Assembly: GCA_026874595.1 (NCBI GenBank) | Contig: CM049310.1 | Span: 46,971,058 to 47,035,057 of the forward strand | Reading direction: 5' to 3' | Origin: Sipunculus nudus | Lineage: Eukaryota > Annelida > Sipuncula > Golfingiida > Sipunculidae | DNA length: 64,000 nt | The notes under the pieces: generated by a model | The model's database searches: none | What the model saw: only the letters and a program-made list of their open reading frames with translations | Told to the model about the DNA's origin: nothing | Part shown: piece after piece, positions 1-12,228 of the stretch | Layout: each line of letters opens with the position of its first letter | Position numbering within the stretch: position 1 is the first letter of the stretch | Made by a program: the position numbers and the translations under genes

Positions 1-147
1 TGTGTTTATTTTTCATCATTTGTGATGTGGGGAACATCTAAGAGTTAACCTTTCAAACGGATTGGTACAAACTGAAAAATGTCTTTCCGTTCATGTGTTT
101 GCCTGTCTGAGTAAGGCGGGGAGGCGTTTTCAAGGCCCCCTGTCAAG

Positions 148-232
148 TTAAAGGTGCCCATTCACCTACCTTTTGAAAAACAATTATGTGATTTCTGGCT
201 TCCTCTGTGTATTTATTAATAATCTAAGGGTA
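148..232 (+). repeat. Dispersed repeat, plus-oriented copy
   Basis: A block beginning with taaaggtgcccattcacct and running through ttatgtgatttctggcttcc recurs as its reverse complement at about 25137-25222. Two clearly matching copies 25 kb apart in opposite orientation mark an interspersed repeat. Full element ends are not visible. Confidence 0.6.
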
Positions 233-1973
233 ATTTTGTTTGTGAAAAGTTCGAACAAAAAAGGGTGGCTTATAGGGTTTGATCAGTTTATTTCTACATT
301 AAAGTTTTGGGCAAACATTTTTACGGGTTGACTTTCCTAGATCCCCCAGTGTTCGAAAATTTTGATGACAATTTTATACTTTCATTTTTGTTTTCATGTT
401 TCATATTTTTCATTTTAATAATGTGTCTCCGTATTTTAAAGCAATAATTTATAGGAAAATATATAACAAAATCACAGAATTCCATTATACCAAAGGGGAT
501 ACGTTATCGAATATAATGTATGTATCTGTATATATCTGTATTTATATTATACATACCAAAGCTTACTTATAGGGACGTAAACATTTGTAATAATGCGTAT
601 TATCTCACGATCTTTGTTGATTTCAGTAGAGAACAAAAGTTACCCAGTGAAACCATCGCGGCATCTTCACTTTCATTCTCCGATTCACATATTTCATTCG
701 TAGTTATGGTTCTCTGTGTGATTAAACAAATTCCTTGCGTGTCCGTTTACCATATCAAGACTACGTCACTATTGGTCCTTTCCTCCGCACGAGCGACATG
801 AAAGATGAAACATTAAGAAACACCGGCTAGAAGCTTGAAAAATCTCGATTTGTACGGCCATGAGCTGGCGTGTGCAATGTATAAGTATTGTGCTACTTCT
901 CGAGTCCGGTTCAACTTTATTCAACCTGTGTGCAAGGGTATGCGAACGGTTTTAGAACGCAATATCGGAAGATACCATAACATTTTAAGGAGAAAACAAA
1001 ATACTTTGTCTCTTTAACATGCATGGTATGTGAATAGGCCCCTTTAAATAAAATTGTTTGTAAATCTGCAAATTAATTTATGACATAAGATCAAGGTGAA
1101 AGTCATGTGTAATGTATTGTAAACATCATAACATTATGACAGCTGTTACATATTTATGTACCAGAACTAACTTATCCATCAGCTGGACAGAAACCCTGTA
1201 ACTAACTATAATCAAACTTGCAGTCAATTTTGTTAAATCATGTATAAAAATCATATCTATATCAGAAATATCCACACGTCCAACAATGTGTCATTTTAAA
1301 GTGATTTTGAATAAATAGCTGTTTCATGAACGAATTACAGTAATAAATTATCACAGCAAATCAATAAGGTAAGTGTTATCGTATGGTGTAAGTACTGAGC
1401 TTGTATCAAAATAACGAAATCTTATCTTGAAACTGTAAGGCCTATATTTAAAGGCCTGCATGCCTTGAAATCTTTGAAATTTAAACGTCAAAAATGAAAA
1501 CGTTAATGTCATGAAACAAATCCTCTCTATTTACAGGTTTCTTAAAATAATAAAATAAAAATAAAATTGAGAATCTTTTTAACTGGTTAGCCCCTCTGAC
1601 CTCATCAAGAATTATCATAGCTGAAATCATAATTCCTACACTTTCAATGAAGGATAACTTGTTGAAAGCCTATCATGCATGCCTGACGTCATGGGCTTTG
1701 TTTGCTGACAAAATGTGATGGGACATAAAACTTCTAGCTCGAACACTATCATAAGACACATAATGGAATGTATGTTTTCGTTATTAGAAAATATTTTTTA
1801 TTGGTTTTCAAACGATTTATTATTCATAATTTCCTTATGATTTAAATATTAATGAACATACGATGGAATAATATTTATGACGTAGGCAATTTTTCTAAAT
1901 TTTGGGCAATATAAAAAAAAAATTATATAACATGCATAATTGAAAGGTTTGTTTATATTCGACAAATATGAAA

Positions 1974-2004
1974 GGGGGGGGGGGGTGGGGGGGGGGTGGG
2001 GGAG
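1974..2004 (+). repeat. Interrupted poly-G tract
   Basis: About 31 bases of G, broken only by single T residues. It is one of many long G or C homopolymers in the window. Confidence 0.9.
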
Positions 2005-2467
2005 TACTTTGTGAGAGGGATATGTATCCTTGCCCTTCCCCCAAGAAACCAGGCCCATTCTTTTCCTATACTCATACACCGTCCCCATATCAGGATCACA
2101 TATCTGCAGTGTTTTGATCTTTAAGAAGAGTCAGTACAGCCAGGTTTGTGTGCGTTTGTCCGAGCAATGTCTCCGAAAGTTTGCTTCGCTGTCTTGATTC
2201 CCGACCATTAAATTAAATTAATTTCTTCCCTGGAATATAACCAATTATCCAACAAAATTTCCTTAAGACCAGTAAACAATTTTTTGGAGATATTTTGTGG
2301 AATCAAGGTACCTTTTGAACCCTTATGGATGAGTGATCAAGTGACGTTTTCGTGATGGTAAGATCAATATAAAAATATGGAAGTAAAAACATATGAATGA
2401 AGACGTTACTGTCACATTCAGTCTACTATAACATAGAATATTTCGAAACACAGAAACATAGAAAAAT

Positions 2468-2492
2468 GGGGGGGGGGGGGGGGGGGGGGGGG
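2468..2492 (+). repeat. Poly-G homopolymer of 25
   Basis: An uninterrupted run of 25 G. Overlapping open frames here read poly-glycine or poly-proline and are artefacts of the run. Confidence 0.95.
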
Positions 2493-2729
2493 AAGGAGAC
2501 CATCCCCATGCCAAACTTCCTCAACGAAGAAAATCAAGTTGGGGAAAAGGGGTGGGGTTGTGGAAGGAGGTTGGGAGATGACCAGTGGGACATACAAAAT
2601 CTCTACTCGTAATCGCAATATGCATCCCCGGCCGACACGTAACTATGACGTACACAGAACAAAATTTCCATCATGACGAGGTACTATGTAGATTTCCTCA
2701 AGTGAAACTATAAAGGTGCGGATTTAAAC

Positions 2730-4060
2730 GAGGGACCCATGGGTCAATATTGTTCAGATAACTATAGGATGACAATTAATCCTTACATTCACAACAGGAA
2801 TTTTATCATCTGAAAGCGTATTTGAGATTTACTTCAGACCTTTGAACTCCTTTGTAACCTTGACCTTTGAACCCTTGACAGCAAAGTCGACAGGGTTATT
2901 CCTAAATATATGGGTCACACATGTAAAGACAGGATCTGAATCCTGTACAAGTTGTACAAGAGAAGAATAAGATCAAGGTAACCAGTTTTCAAACTCCTCT
3001 GAGAACTTTGTTGCAACATTTTGTCTATCACATTTGAGGACAAAATATAAATTATCAAATTCATAAGAAATCTTTAAGATGATGAACTATAATTCGGCTG
3101 ATTTGACCTTGTAGATCAAGGTCAATATCACGAGTTTCCACCTTGTAGAAGAGCATTTTAGGCAAAATTTGAGGGGGAAATCTTTGAAAATTCAAAAGTT
3201 GTATGCTTCACAATGATACATGGTTTTCGCTTATTTGACCTTGAATATCTCAAGATTTCAAATTCCTGCAAGGACACAGCAGAAACAACTGGTGTGTCAA
3301 ATTTGAAGATCAAGGTCCAGAGTTTTCAAACTGATCCGAGAACATGGAAGAATCAAATGATGACAAATTTAAAGAAAAAATGTACAGTGCTTCAAAGGTT
3401 ATTGGGTCATTGTTATCCTAGAATTCAGCAGAATGGACTTTGAAGATCAAAGCCAAAGTCACCAGTTTCCAACTCATATGAGAACATAGTTGAAACAACT
3501 GGTGTGTCAAGTCTGAGGGCTTCAGGATACTAGATGAAATCTCAGTTAAAAAACAGATTATACCATCCATGTAATTGAGCAGTCTCAAAAATAACGGAAA
3601 AATGCATCCAAATAGAGAAAAATACAGGCGACGCCACCAGTCTTCAAGAATACAACAGATTTTAGGACAGACAGACATAACTGATGTTATTTGGCAATCT
3701 CATAAATAGATTGGAAATTGAGTTAAAAATATATATAAATACAGGTGGCGCCACCAGCTGTTTAAACTGTCCATGATCAATAAAACCAAGCAAGAATCAT
3801 GGCAATGTATGCATTAATTATTGAATAACCGGAGCTTTTGTATCAAGTTTTCAAATTTTTATTCTTGAGTGCACAAACAAGCCCACAGATGGAGAGATAT
3901 AAGTCGCACTGACCTCATTTCAGGTTTCCAAAGAGATTTTATTGACCTCCCCTGATGTTCAATTAGCCCTTTCTAGGCCCAGCTGTTACGATTTGGGAGT
4001 TGTGAACAGGCAGACGTACAGTCAGACAGAAAAACGACGTAATCAGGGTGATTGAAGTAA
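2730..4060 (+). repeat. Tandem-unit repeat element, copy R1 (palindrome-headed)
   Basis: It opens with a palindromic head (GACCCATGGGTC at 2734-2745). Degenerate units follow, carrying 'gatcaaggt...ccagttttcaaac' and then a complex unit with 'ggtggcgccaccag', 'ccatgatca', 'ttttgtatcaa', 'aggtttccaaagagatt' and 'acgattt'. It ends near a CAGACG-rich tail at about 4010-4030. The same modules, in the same order, occur at 13374-20690 and 49332-50960. The layout (head, tandem units of about 160 bp, short tail) resembles the bivalve 'pearl'/CvA type of repeat, which others have linked to Helentrons. That assignment is inference. Confidence 0.6.
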
Positions 4061-4185
4061 CTAAACATGGCTGAAAGTGGTCTGAGCTAAAAGGGGCGAG
4101 TTTAAATAAAACTATAAATTGATCCATAGCCAAAAATGCTCGATAAAATTCAATGTACTCATTATATATTATTTGGAAATTAAGT

Positions 4186-4203
4186 GGGGGGGGGGGGGGG
4201 GGG
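4186..4203 (+). repeat. Poly-G homopolymer of 18
   Basis: Uninterrupted G run just downstream of repeat R1. Confidence 0.9.
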
Positions 4204-4204
4204 T

Positions 4205-7200
4205 CCACTTAAACATCTCACTTTCAAACTTCTTTCAAATGTCTCATTTTTAAGCGAACGCATCCCTTTTCGAAATCCTCCAAGGTGTCAAAATCTTGTT
4301 CCTGCTTTAAAAGAGATTGTTTATAGTTCCCAAAGAACTCCAATAAACTGAAAAGCACCTGTATTTCGAACAGATTTTATTGCATCATATACTACGTAAC
4401 AGATCTAGAGGCCCCGACTAAACTTTCCATCAATAAATTCAAAACAACCATACCACACACTTATCTTATTTGGCAAGAGCATCTTTGAACCGACCTGAAT
4501 GTCACGATAAAGATTTGTGCTTCTTTTTTTGTACAGCAACGATACAGACTTACAGATAAATATACCACTATACTGACTGATAAAGTTCATAGACTGCATA
4601 TATATAAGTGTGTGTATTTTCTTGTATTACGTTCACCATGGCCAAACCCACCCTGGTGGCATATAAAATTTTTACATGAATGCGTCTACAGTTTTGTATA
4701 TGTTTGTGTGTGATATATACATCTTAGGCTCAATAGTTAAGGAAGTCTACTTAAAAAAAAAACAAAAACGCAACTTTAGACTAGTTCTCAGTGCTTTTAT
4801 GTTATGATAATGTTATAATAGCAAATGGCAATGAAAGGCACATAGTTCATTAAAATATTCTTGGAGTTGCAACTTGTGACATAAAATACTTGGGGGGGGG
4901 GGGGGGTACCCAGTGTGACAGCACTTGATACTTAACAAAAATTCTATTTTAGTCCTGTGCTGGTTGTCACACAGAATGGTCAGATGTCATATGGCTGGTC
5001 CCTTTAAAATTTACACCAGCTTATACAAAAAAAAAATAATTGCACTGACATTTAAGTGACCTGCAACCTCTCTTAAGATAAATGACCATTGATTTGATTC
5101 AAAACATAATTGAACAGTGCAGTAAAACATCTGAAAACAGAGCGCACCAGACCATGCAACGCACATACCAGTCTAGTGTAGCTGATTTTCACCATATGTC
5201 TCTAGCATACACTACCATTATCTCTGTCACTATTGCCTCTGACTGCTGATAAAATTGCAAAAAGATTTTAAAAAAAAAATTAATTTTTATAAAAAAATTA
5301 CATTCTAGGTTTATGTTTTTTTTTATTTTATTGACTACAGCAGTAAGCTTCAATTCAAGACAGAATGAATAATATATAAGTAAGAGTCTGAACAGAGGTA
5401 CCACATAATGCATGCAAGCAAAGCAGATGCTTTTTTTGTGTTAATAACTTATATAAATACAAGTTGAATAGGAAATGTCATTGGTGTACAAAATACATAT
5501 TACTTAAATTTTCGAATTTCATCCCTAATTTTCCTCTACATATTGAAAAATATACCTCTGGAATTTAGAGTAAAAAAAGGAAAATTTTATCACACAGTAA
5601 CATTTCACAGTTACAATAAATAGCATGTAAGTATATGTAAGCGCAAAAGTGTATACCATTAGATAATGCTTAATAGGTGTATACTAATATTATTTTAAGA
5701 ATGTCATTCAGTGACCTCTCCTTTTTCTAATCTCACAATTCATGAACATATATATATATATATATTGGTCAAATTTGAAAAAAAAATCATCTCTTGATAG
5801 TATTATTTCTATAACAACCAGTTCCTAAGGTTCCCAAGTCCTACATAGGTTGGGAACTTGCACTCCTGTTCAACATATACAGGCCTCAAATTCAGCATTT
5901 CAGGCTAAAGTGCAGCTAAATACAAAGTAAAAGTCTTAGGTTCACAATGAATTTGAGAGTAGCTAAGAGTCCCTAATCTTGAACAGGTTCAGTTGAGGGA
6001 CTAAGGGTACAGACTAGATCAAGGTTAACTCTGAATATACACACCTATGTCTGCATGAAAATAAAAAAATATCTCAGTTAACTCATATTCAAGTGTTCAA
6101 TATTTTGTGTTTCATGCAGCATGTATAAGGCAAGTGAAATGGCTATCTGGGAAAACAGCGATGACAGCTGCCACCAAGGGGTGGTGACATTAACTAAAGA
6201 AAATCAAAAAGATCACACTGATGGATTTTTTTTGTCTTTTAATATAGAAAATACATAATTGTGAATGCAGTATGATATAGTGTAAACAATGTCAGCTGAT
6301 CCCCCACATTAGTATTATATTCACCGATAGAATCCCTTTTGTTAATGACTCATTAAATGTATTAATTGTGGTAGGTTTAAGTTACATTTGTTTTATGGTA
6401 ATGGACTGCAGTCAATTATTGCAAAAGATTTTAAGGCGTAATTTTAAATTTTTTAAAAATTTAATAATTTGTTGTGGCTCCTCTGGTCACTGCACTCAGC
6501 CCACGTGACAGTGTGGCTTTGCTTGCAAGGCTGAGCTTTTAATAATGTTGTGTTTGTTATGAAACACACCACTAGATGGCAGCACAAAACGACTGGTTTT
6601 GATCTTCAGTCAAACCTGGACATAGCAAGGGATTCTGAGTTATGGATTCATTGTTCTGGTTACACAATTTTAGGGGGAAAAAAGACCATCACACAACAAA
6701 TGGTGAGACAGGTCGGATAAATTCATGATTACAGAAAAACTGAAAGACTACTTAGTGACATCATCTGGGCAAAGGAGAGTGCTTGTATTAGTTATTGTAA
6801 CAAGTTGTATATTCCATGCAAAATAAATAGTTTATATTCAGATTTGGTACATTCTTATCTGAGAAAAATGAGTGGGCCCTCAGAATTAGATGGTCCACCT
6901 TACTTCCACAAGATTTCTAGCTCAAACTTACATAAGTTAACAAAGAATTCCCCTTCAAAATTAAATGGGTTGTGAAATACACAGTATAACTTTCACATGC
7001 ACTACAATTGTACTTGGTCAAGGCCTGTACGTTATGCATGGAGAACTCACACATTACTCAATGAACAGAGGAAAGGAAAGAAAATTTCACAAGAAAAGCA
7101 TTTGTACATATGAGAAAGTACAACACATAGAAACAACCAGATCAAATATGTCTCCACAGCAACCTTTTACACAGAATGGTTACAATGACAACTATATCAT

Positions 7201-7325
7201 CTGTTACCATGGAAACATGATCACATGAAATGCCATGACAACCTGATCATATCATCAACCATGGAAACTAGAACTCAGTAAACTGCAATGCAACCAGCCA
7301 TTTTTGCGACTGTTGCTGTGGCAAC
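4205..7325. other. Non-coding stretch downstream of the propeller gene
   Basis: AT-rich, no exon recognised. It contains a poly-G run (4892-4906), a short (TA)n near 5748-5765 and a CTCF-like motif at 6569-6585. The part next to 7326 should include the 3' UTR of the minus-strand gene. I could not fix its poly(A) site. Confidence 0.5.
6569..6585 (+). promoter_or_regulatory. CTCF-like core motif
   Basis: The sequence ccactagatggcagcac matches the conserved bilaterian CTCF core pattern (CCAnnAGnnGGCAGC). It lies about 740 bp beyond the stop codon of the minus-strand gene, where an insulator would be plausible. One motif match in 64 kb can be chance, so this is only a candidate. Confidence 0.25.
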
Positions 7326-8026
7326 TCATTTAGGCATTCCTCTGGTTGGAGGTCGGTCAGGTGGGCTTTCTGGTGTAAAGTCTAAGACAGTAAGACCATA
7401 CTTTTCATAAACAGTAGCAATACATCCAGGAGTTAAATAACCAATTCCAATGGTGTCTTTCTTCACCTTTTTACCCTCTACCAGTTCATAAGGGTACGGA
7501 ATGCTGAATATTTTGGTACGGGATTGCACTTTTACACCTAGCACACAACCTGATTTAAGTCCATATATGAGTAAATAATCGTTCTCAAAAGGGATGCATG
7601 TGACGCAAGTCACATGATCATCACTCTCCTCCAGCAAGCTGTTTTCTTCGTCTTCATCCATACAGAACTCCTCCGCAAGCTGACGAACTTGATCTTGTAC
7701 GTTGATACATAATATCGTTTTCTGCTCTGTCATATTCCACAGACTGATGTTGTATTCAAACTTATGGAAAACAGTAACGAATTCTCCTGCTAGTTCAAAT
7801 GTTCTGACCTCCTCCACTGGAATATCGTAAAGACAAACGTAACCCTCCTCCAATGGTTGTCTGAGGTCAAACACTTTTAGACCGGTCCTAGTGTCGGTAA
7901 CGCCGAGCATGGCGTGCGCCTTACAACACTGATGCTTCATTTGCGACACAGCGTTATCAACCACCCGCCATACTGTTTTGGTTTCCATGGTAACCAGATC
8001 CAACACCCGCACACTTGCCTCATCAC
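7326..8026 (-). CDS. Propeller gene, terminal exon
   Basis: It begins after an acceptor reading ...gttttag on the minus strand and runs 701 bp to TGA. The open frame continues upstream to 8222, but that extension is intron read-through, because the exon joins the 8711-8773 exon in phase across GG|T (residues QEPG then DEAS). It encodes the clearest blade-like repeats and a proline-rich tail (PESPPDRPPTRGMPK). Confidence 0.8.
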
Positions 8027-11000
8027 CTAAAACATCATGAAACATTGTTGAAATATAAACATATAAAGGCAGACGACATGATATAGGTATGTAATTAATT
8101 AACAGCTCTGTCTTTAAATAGTTCTGATCTAAACTATTAATCAGGGCTTTTAGGAACATGCAGGTATGAGTCTTTGACCCTTGAAATGTATTTTTGATGC
8201 TTGGTTCTTGGGGTCCATTCATCTGATTGGATGCAAAAATGTTTCATTGAAGAAAAAAGAAGATCAAAGCTGGCTCTTTGAGCAGTCAGTGACCCTTGCC
8301 CTCTACCTAAAATAAACCAGTAAGGCCAACAAAAAGGAAGTATGGTTCTCAGGCACCACCCACATCAATTTTAACTCCCCACATCAAAAATTTTTATTTG
8401 ATTTTCATCTTTCAAGAAGATAAAATAATACAATTTTGATAAGATTTCCTTTATTATGTAGTGCTTTTACCTGTTTAGCAATACATTCTGTTATTATTAT
8501 GCTTTTCCTTGTAAAAAAAAAATGCCCGCCCTCACTGGTTTTTGAAAAAAATTGCCTGAGAACCATACCTTTTTTTTGGCCTTAGTTTTGTGAACACTGC
8601 ATTGACAACTGACCCTTTTACTTCATGGTAATCATATAATGTCACAATATCTAATCATTATATAATACAAGAATGACATAAAAATAAAAACAGAGTTGAA
8701 TGTATCTTACCAGGTTCCTGGTCCTTTCCATTCTGTCCAACACTGACCCAGGACTTCTTCCAAGCAGTAGCTCCTATAACAACATCAAACACCATATATT
8801 ACAAATAAAATGCTGATATAGCACCTCTTTGACTCGTAAATCAAAATTACCGGCTATAGTATCTAAAATATTGTGATGAATCTAATCTAATCTTTATATG
8901 TATACACACATACAAACATATAATATATGTGTATATTATATATTAATATATATTATGTAATATATATATATATTACTTTGAATTAACCTTACCTTGCAGT
9001 ACATTACAAATATTGGTGCAATAATTAAACAGGGCACCAGCTGAAGTGGACTTACCAATAGCCAGAAGTGCCAACTGTGCATCCACAATGAATGGAGCTC
9101 GACCATACACCTCTACACAGCTGTACGGTTCCAGTTCATTCTTCAGTAGACTTGAGATCTCGTAAATACATAGCCACCAGCTGGAGTCAGTCTCATTGAC
9201 CTGGTCAAAGTTCACAGAAGTCAAAGGTCAGATTATGCAAATGTGTTTATTTTCAACTGTTTATGCTTTTATGACATAAAAAAAAGTGGTGAAACCATGT
9301 ACCAAAAATAATTACTAATACTTCTTTAATCTTAATTATTTTAAATCTTGCACTTAGTTGTAGAATTGTCTCATTTCTCACTCATTATTTAATATACTTA
9401 AAGAGTCCTGGTCCCATAATAAGCCTGAAACAATAACAATTCAATGAAATTTAGCTGTGTATTTAATTAATCCAAATAAAATTATTCAGAATTACATTAA
9501 ACTGGTTTATAATGAATGATTATTTATTTTGTTTATTAAAGATCTGTGTTAAACCATAAATATTCACTCGTTTGAGCTTTGGAAAATGTACAGAACAAGT
9601 GACCCATGGGTCACACTGCTGATCACAACTGTGACCTGGGCGTAACTGCATAATGGAAAAATTAACTGACACTGGCACCATGAAATAATAGTTTCTTATA
9701 CCTTGATCATTGCAACAAATTCACTGGCTGTCACAATGTTATAACAGCTGCAGCCACCAGTAGGTGTTGCTCGACTGCTGCGAGGTCTCTCCAGTTTTGG
9801 TTGCTGTCCCAACTGACACATGCGAGTGATGCCTGCTGATGTCACCCTAAAAAAAAAGACAAAATAAAACATAAATGCTAATAGATGTGTTTTAAAGGTT
9901 TTATTAAAAAATGAAACTGGTGGATCATTCTCACAATATTGGGAACCTTCACTGATGGTTCAAAATTCTGCAGCTAGGTGTCATCACCAAAGGATCTTAA
10001 TTATAACTTGACTTATGTAAAAGCATACAGAATCTCATCTTGCAAACCACATGAAGACTAACTCCAAAAGTATTTTATTGCTTCAAATATTTAATCTCCA
10101 ACACATTTTTATTTAAATATTTCTTAAAAAGAAATATATGAGATAGTGAGAAAGAGAGACAGAGACAGGATGACAGATGTTTGAATATGATTGAATCCAG
10201 GTACCCAGACTTTCATGATGACCCACAATCTATGTCATCAACAAACATTAAACACGAACTCATTCACACTAACCTGTATACATGACATCCAAAGTGTAAG
10301 GTGCCAACAAAAACTAAGTCCTTAGCAGTAGCCATGGAGACCACATGCGCTGGCATGGCCTTGTCGTATAACTTGTACATGGCTAGCTTCATGTTACGCA
10401 CCACATGGCCTGCCGGCATTGTGTCTGACTGTGGCTCCATCACTAGGAGCGAAATGGAAACACCAGGTGATTCACTCCTGAAATGAACAAAAGATCATTT
10501 CATAGTAAATGACACACTCATAAACCGAAGGGAATTTTTTTTGACCTCACAGTAAAAAGTTTGTCTAAAGGTTAGTATTGGTAGTCATGAGGTCAGGTTC
10601 TGCTGACCTCTGTCTCAGCCTCTTCCTCAGAAAGAAATGACTCGGTCTAAGGATCTTCTGGCCTCTGTGACTCGGACAGAGGTTCATAGGAAGCTGTGAA
10701 AACTGAATGACTCATTCACTAGAAGCAGAATTCTAAAACACTTGATTGGAATGCAAGGTTACTAATGTGTCAACACAGATTGGAATTCAGGCATTGTAAC
10801 CTTAGGTTGCATAAACTCACTGAGACTCTGTCTTGGCCTTGGAGGGTGAATACTTGAATTCAGTCTTGGCTTCAGCGGGGCAGTGACTCTTTCTCAATCT
10901 TGGCCTAAAAGGACTATGACTTGGACGCAGTCTTGGCTCCTGAGGATGGTGACTTGACTACAAGTGCTGCTAAAGATTTTATAAGGAGGCAGGTTTAGCG

Positions 11001-12228
11001 GTTCTGTCTCCAGATGGCATGCCATTATCCAGTATGATTACTAAAGTTTTCTTTATTTCAGCTGAAGATTTATATTTGTGTATATCATTCTGTCTTGCTT
11101 GGACTAAAGTGTGATTATGCTGATAATTTCATTCCTTAGGATTCAAGGTCACAGTGAAATATTCAAAACAAGTTTGTGCACATGTGAGTGTACCTATAGT
11201 TCTTCAGTCTGAGAAATAAAATATTGTAAAGATAAATTTATTTGTTTTTTTTAATAAAAAGTTTATGATACAATATAAGTATGTATCTGTATTTACCACT
11301 CTTTGGAGTTGTTCAGAGCAGGGCACACCAGTACTGTTGAAGTTCTTTTTGTAATAACAGTCAGACCGGTATTGCTGGACCATGCACCATTCCCTAATAC
11401 AGACAGCCAGACACAATCTGAGAGCCCCATCAATAATTCACGCCAATCCCATGTTGCCAAGTGATCCAGAAAATAACTCTTGATTCGCAATGCTGCCTGC
11501 CACTTCCTGTCTGCTTATAACGTGGGTGTGACACAGCCCAGTGGTCAAAGCCCACTGGTTTAACCATATACAATATAAATACCCTGGCTGATCCAAAGTG
11601 TTAGATTCATGGTTGATTAAGCTGTACATGGCTTCATGTGTATAGGAATGTACACTAATTTATCTTGATTTCTCATTTATTTATATCCAAGAATATGTAT
11701 AACAGCTGCATATTGGGGAGTGGCTGAAGGAACACAAAACCCAAAACATTAGCTAAAAATACCTATTGCAAACACAGTGGAACCAGTCTGAAAGACCACC
11801 TGTCTTATAAGACCACCTTTCTGTTAAGACAACCTGTCTAATATGACCACCTGTCTATTAAGACCACCAGTGTATTAAGACCACCTGTCTATTAAGACCA
11901 TCCTTGAGTTAACTAAAACTCTTCATCCTGGTTATACCTGACCTGTCTAATAAGACCACCTGTGATTTAAGACCTTGACCACTTTTTTCCAGTCTCATAT
12001 ATAGGGTGGTCTTATTACACAGGTCTCACTCAACCTCTGTACAGGTTCAAGGTCTATTGAGCCAATGATATGACCCTGCCAGCTAATGCGCACACAACAC
12101 GGAACTTCAGCGGCCTTGACTGACATGAACTGCGGTTCCTGGGGCAACCACTGTATACAACCATGGCAAACCACATGCACCTGGATGTCACCTATCACCT
12201 CAAAATGGCACCCATGTACCAAACACAT
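7326..12228 (-). CDS. Beta-propeller-like protein, C-terminal seven exons (5' end unresolved)
   Basis: Seven minus-strand exons join with perfect phase: about 12228-12030, 11513-11297, 10477-10274, 9846-9702, 9200-9056, 8773-8711 and 8026-7326, ending at TGA (7326-7328). Together they give about 557 residues. Each intron begins GT and ends AG. The last exon has recurring strand-like segments (VRVLDLVT, LKVFDLRQP, NISLWNMTE, LTVLDFTPE) typical of WD40-type blades, plus an acidic loop (CMDEDEENS). I recognise no catalytic motif, signal peptide or membrane segment. An upstream part with KWQAALRIKSYF and WLSVLGNGAW is also propeller-like, but I cannot name the protein. A scaffold or adaptor role would be usual for such folds and is inference. 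The start codon is not established: either a local ATG near 12225 or a remote first exon (see 39752-39856). Introns carry a MITE, microsatellites and a minisatellite. Confidence 0.7.
8321..8584. mobile_element. MITE with TAAGGCCAA terminal inverted repeats
   Basis: The left end starts taaggccaacaaaaagg and continues tatggttctcaggca. The right end is its inverse (tgcctgagaaccata ... ttggcctta), giving terminal inverted repeats of about 35 bp around a 264-bp AT-rich element. It has no coding capacity. It lies wholly within the intron between the last two exons of the propeller gene. Confidence 0.7.
8711..8773 (-). CDS. Propeller gene, 63-bp microexon
   Basis: It is bounded by an acceptor (tatag) and a donor (gtaag) on the minus strand and encodes 21 residues (ATAWKKSWVSVGQNGKDQEP). 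The phase fits both neighbours: it starts by completing a Gly codon and ends with one base of the next Gly codon. Confidence 0.75.
8905..8975. repeat. AT-rich (TA)n microsatellite in intron
   Basis: An imperfect TATA-type simple repeat inside the intron between the 8773 and 9056 exon borders. Confidence 0.8.
9056..9200 (-). CDS. Propeller gene exon
   Basis: 145 bp, acceptor ...gaccag and donor gtaag. It encodes VNETDSSWWLCIYEISSLL and then a segment ending DAQLALLAIG. It starts in phase 0 and ends after one base of a Gly codon completed by the microexon at 8711-8773. Confidence 0.75.
9600..9613. repeat. Solo palindromic head of the tandem-unit repeat
   Basis: The perfect 14-bp palindrome TGACCCATGGGTCA, preceded by aacaag, lies in the intron between the 9200 and 9702 exon borders. 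The same head opens the repeat copies at 13381 and 49338. No tandem units follow here, so this is a solo or truncated copy. Confidence 0.6.
9702..9846 (-). CDS. Propeller gene exon
   Basis: 145 bp, preceded by a strong polypyrimidine-AG acceptor (tttttttttag) and followed by donor gtataa. It encodes VTSAGITRMCQLGQQPKLER, a Ser/Arg/Gly/Cys-rich loop, then NIVTASEFVAMIK. The first base completes an Arg codon from the upstream exon. Confidence 0.75.
10274..10477 (-). CDS. Propeller gene exon
   Basis: 204 bp, acceptor atttcag and donor gttag. It encodes SESPGVSISLLVMEPQSD, then a stretch ending DLVFVGTLHFGCHVYR. The alternating hydrophobic pattern LVFVGTLHFGCHVY resembles a propeller blade strand pair. 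Confidence 0.75.
10478..11296. other. Intron with degenerate internal repetition
   Basis: This 819-bp intron contains loosely repeated 'tcttggc...gtgactt' and 'gactcgg' motifs between about 10600 and 10960. No exon or mobile-element end is evident. Confidence 0.5.
11297..11513 (-). CDS. Propeller gene exon
   Basis: 217 bp, donor gtaaat. The acceptor is either ttataag (exon from 11513) or the next CAG (exon from 11510). It encodes DRKWQAALRIKSYFLDHL, later WLSVLGNGAWSSNTGLTVIT and VLVCPALNNSKEW. It joins the 10477 exon in phase across a Trp codon (TG|G). Confidence 0.7.
11760..11985. repeat. 17-bp minisatellite
   Basis: Degenerate tandem units of the form gaccacctgtctattaa lie in an intron of the propeller gene. 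An inverse-oriented piece (ggtggtcttattacacag) follows at about 12005. Confidence 0.75.
12030..12228 (-). CDS. Most 5' propeller-gene exon recognised (upstream border uncertain)
   Basis: It encodes HVVCHGCIQWLPQEPQ, then VPCCVRISWQGHIIGSIDL and EPVQRL, and ends at a donor gtgaga (boundary 12030) in a phase that fits the 11513 exon. The upstream edge is unclear. An in-frame ATG lies near 12225 with a stop upstream, so this could be the first coding exon. Alternatively a phase-0 acceptor just before GTGATAGGTGAC would join it to a remote 5' exon. Confidence 0.5.

Larger units (their letters stand above)
1..2729. other. Non-coding stretch, no gene recognised
   Basis: AT-rich DNA with only short, composition-driven open frames. 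It contains one copy of a dispersed repeat at about 148-232 and two poly-G runs (1974-2004 and 2468-2492). I see no splice-bounded exon here. Confidence 0.6.

Noticed and set aside
8027-8222. N-terminal extension of the last propeller-gene open frame
   Set aside because: The acceptor at 8027-8028 and the phase match to the 8711-8773 exon show that this part is intron.
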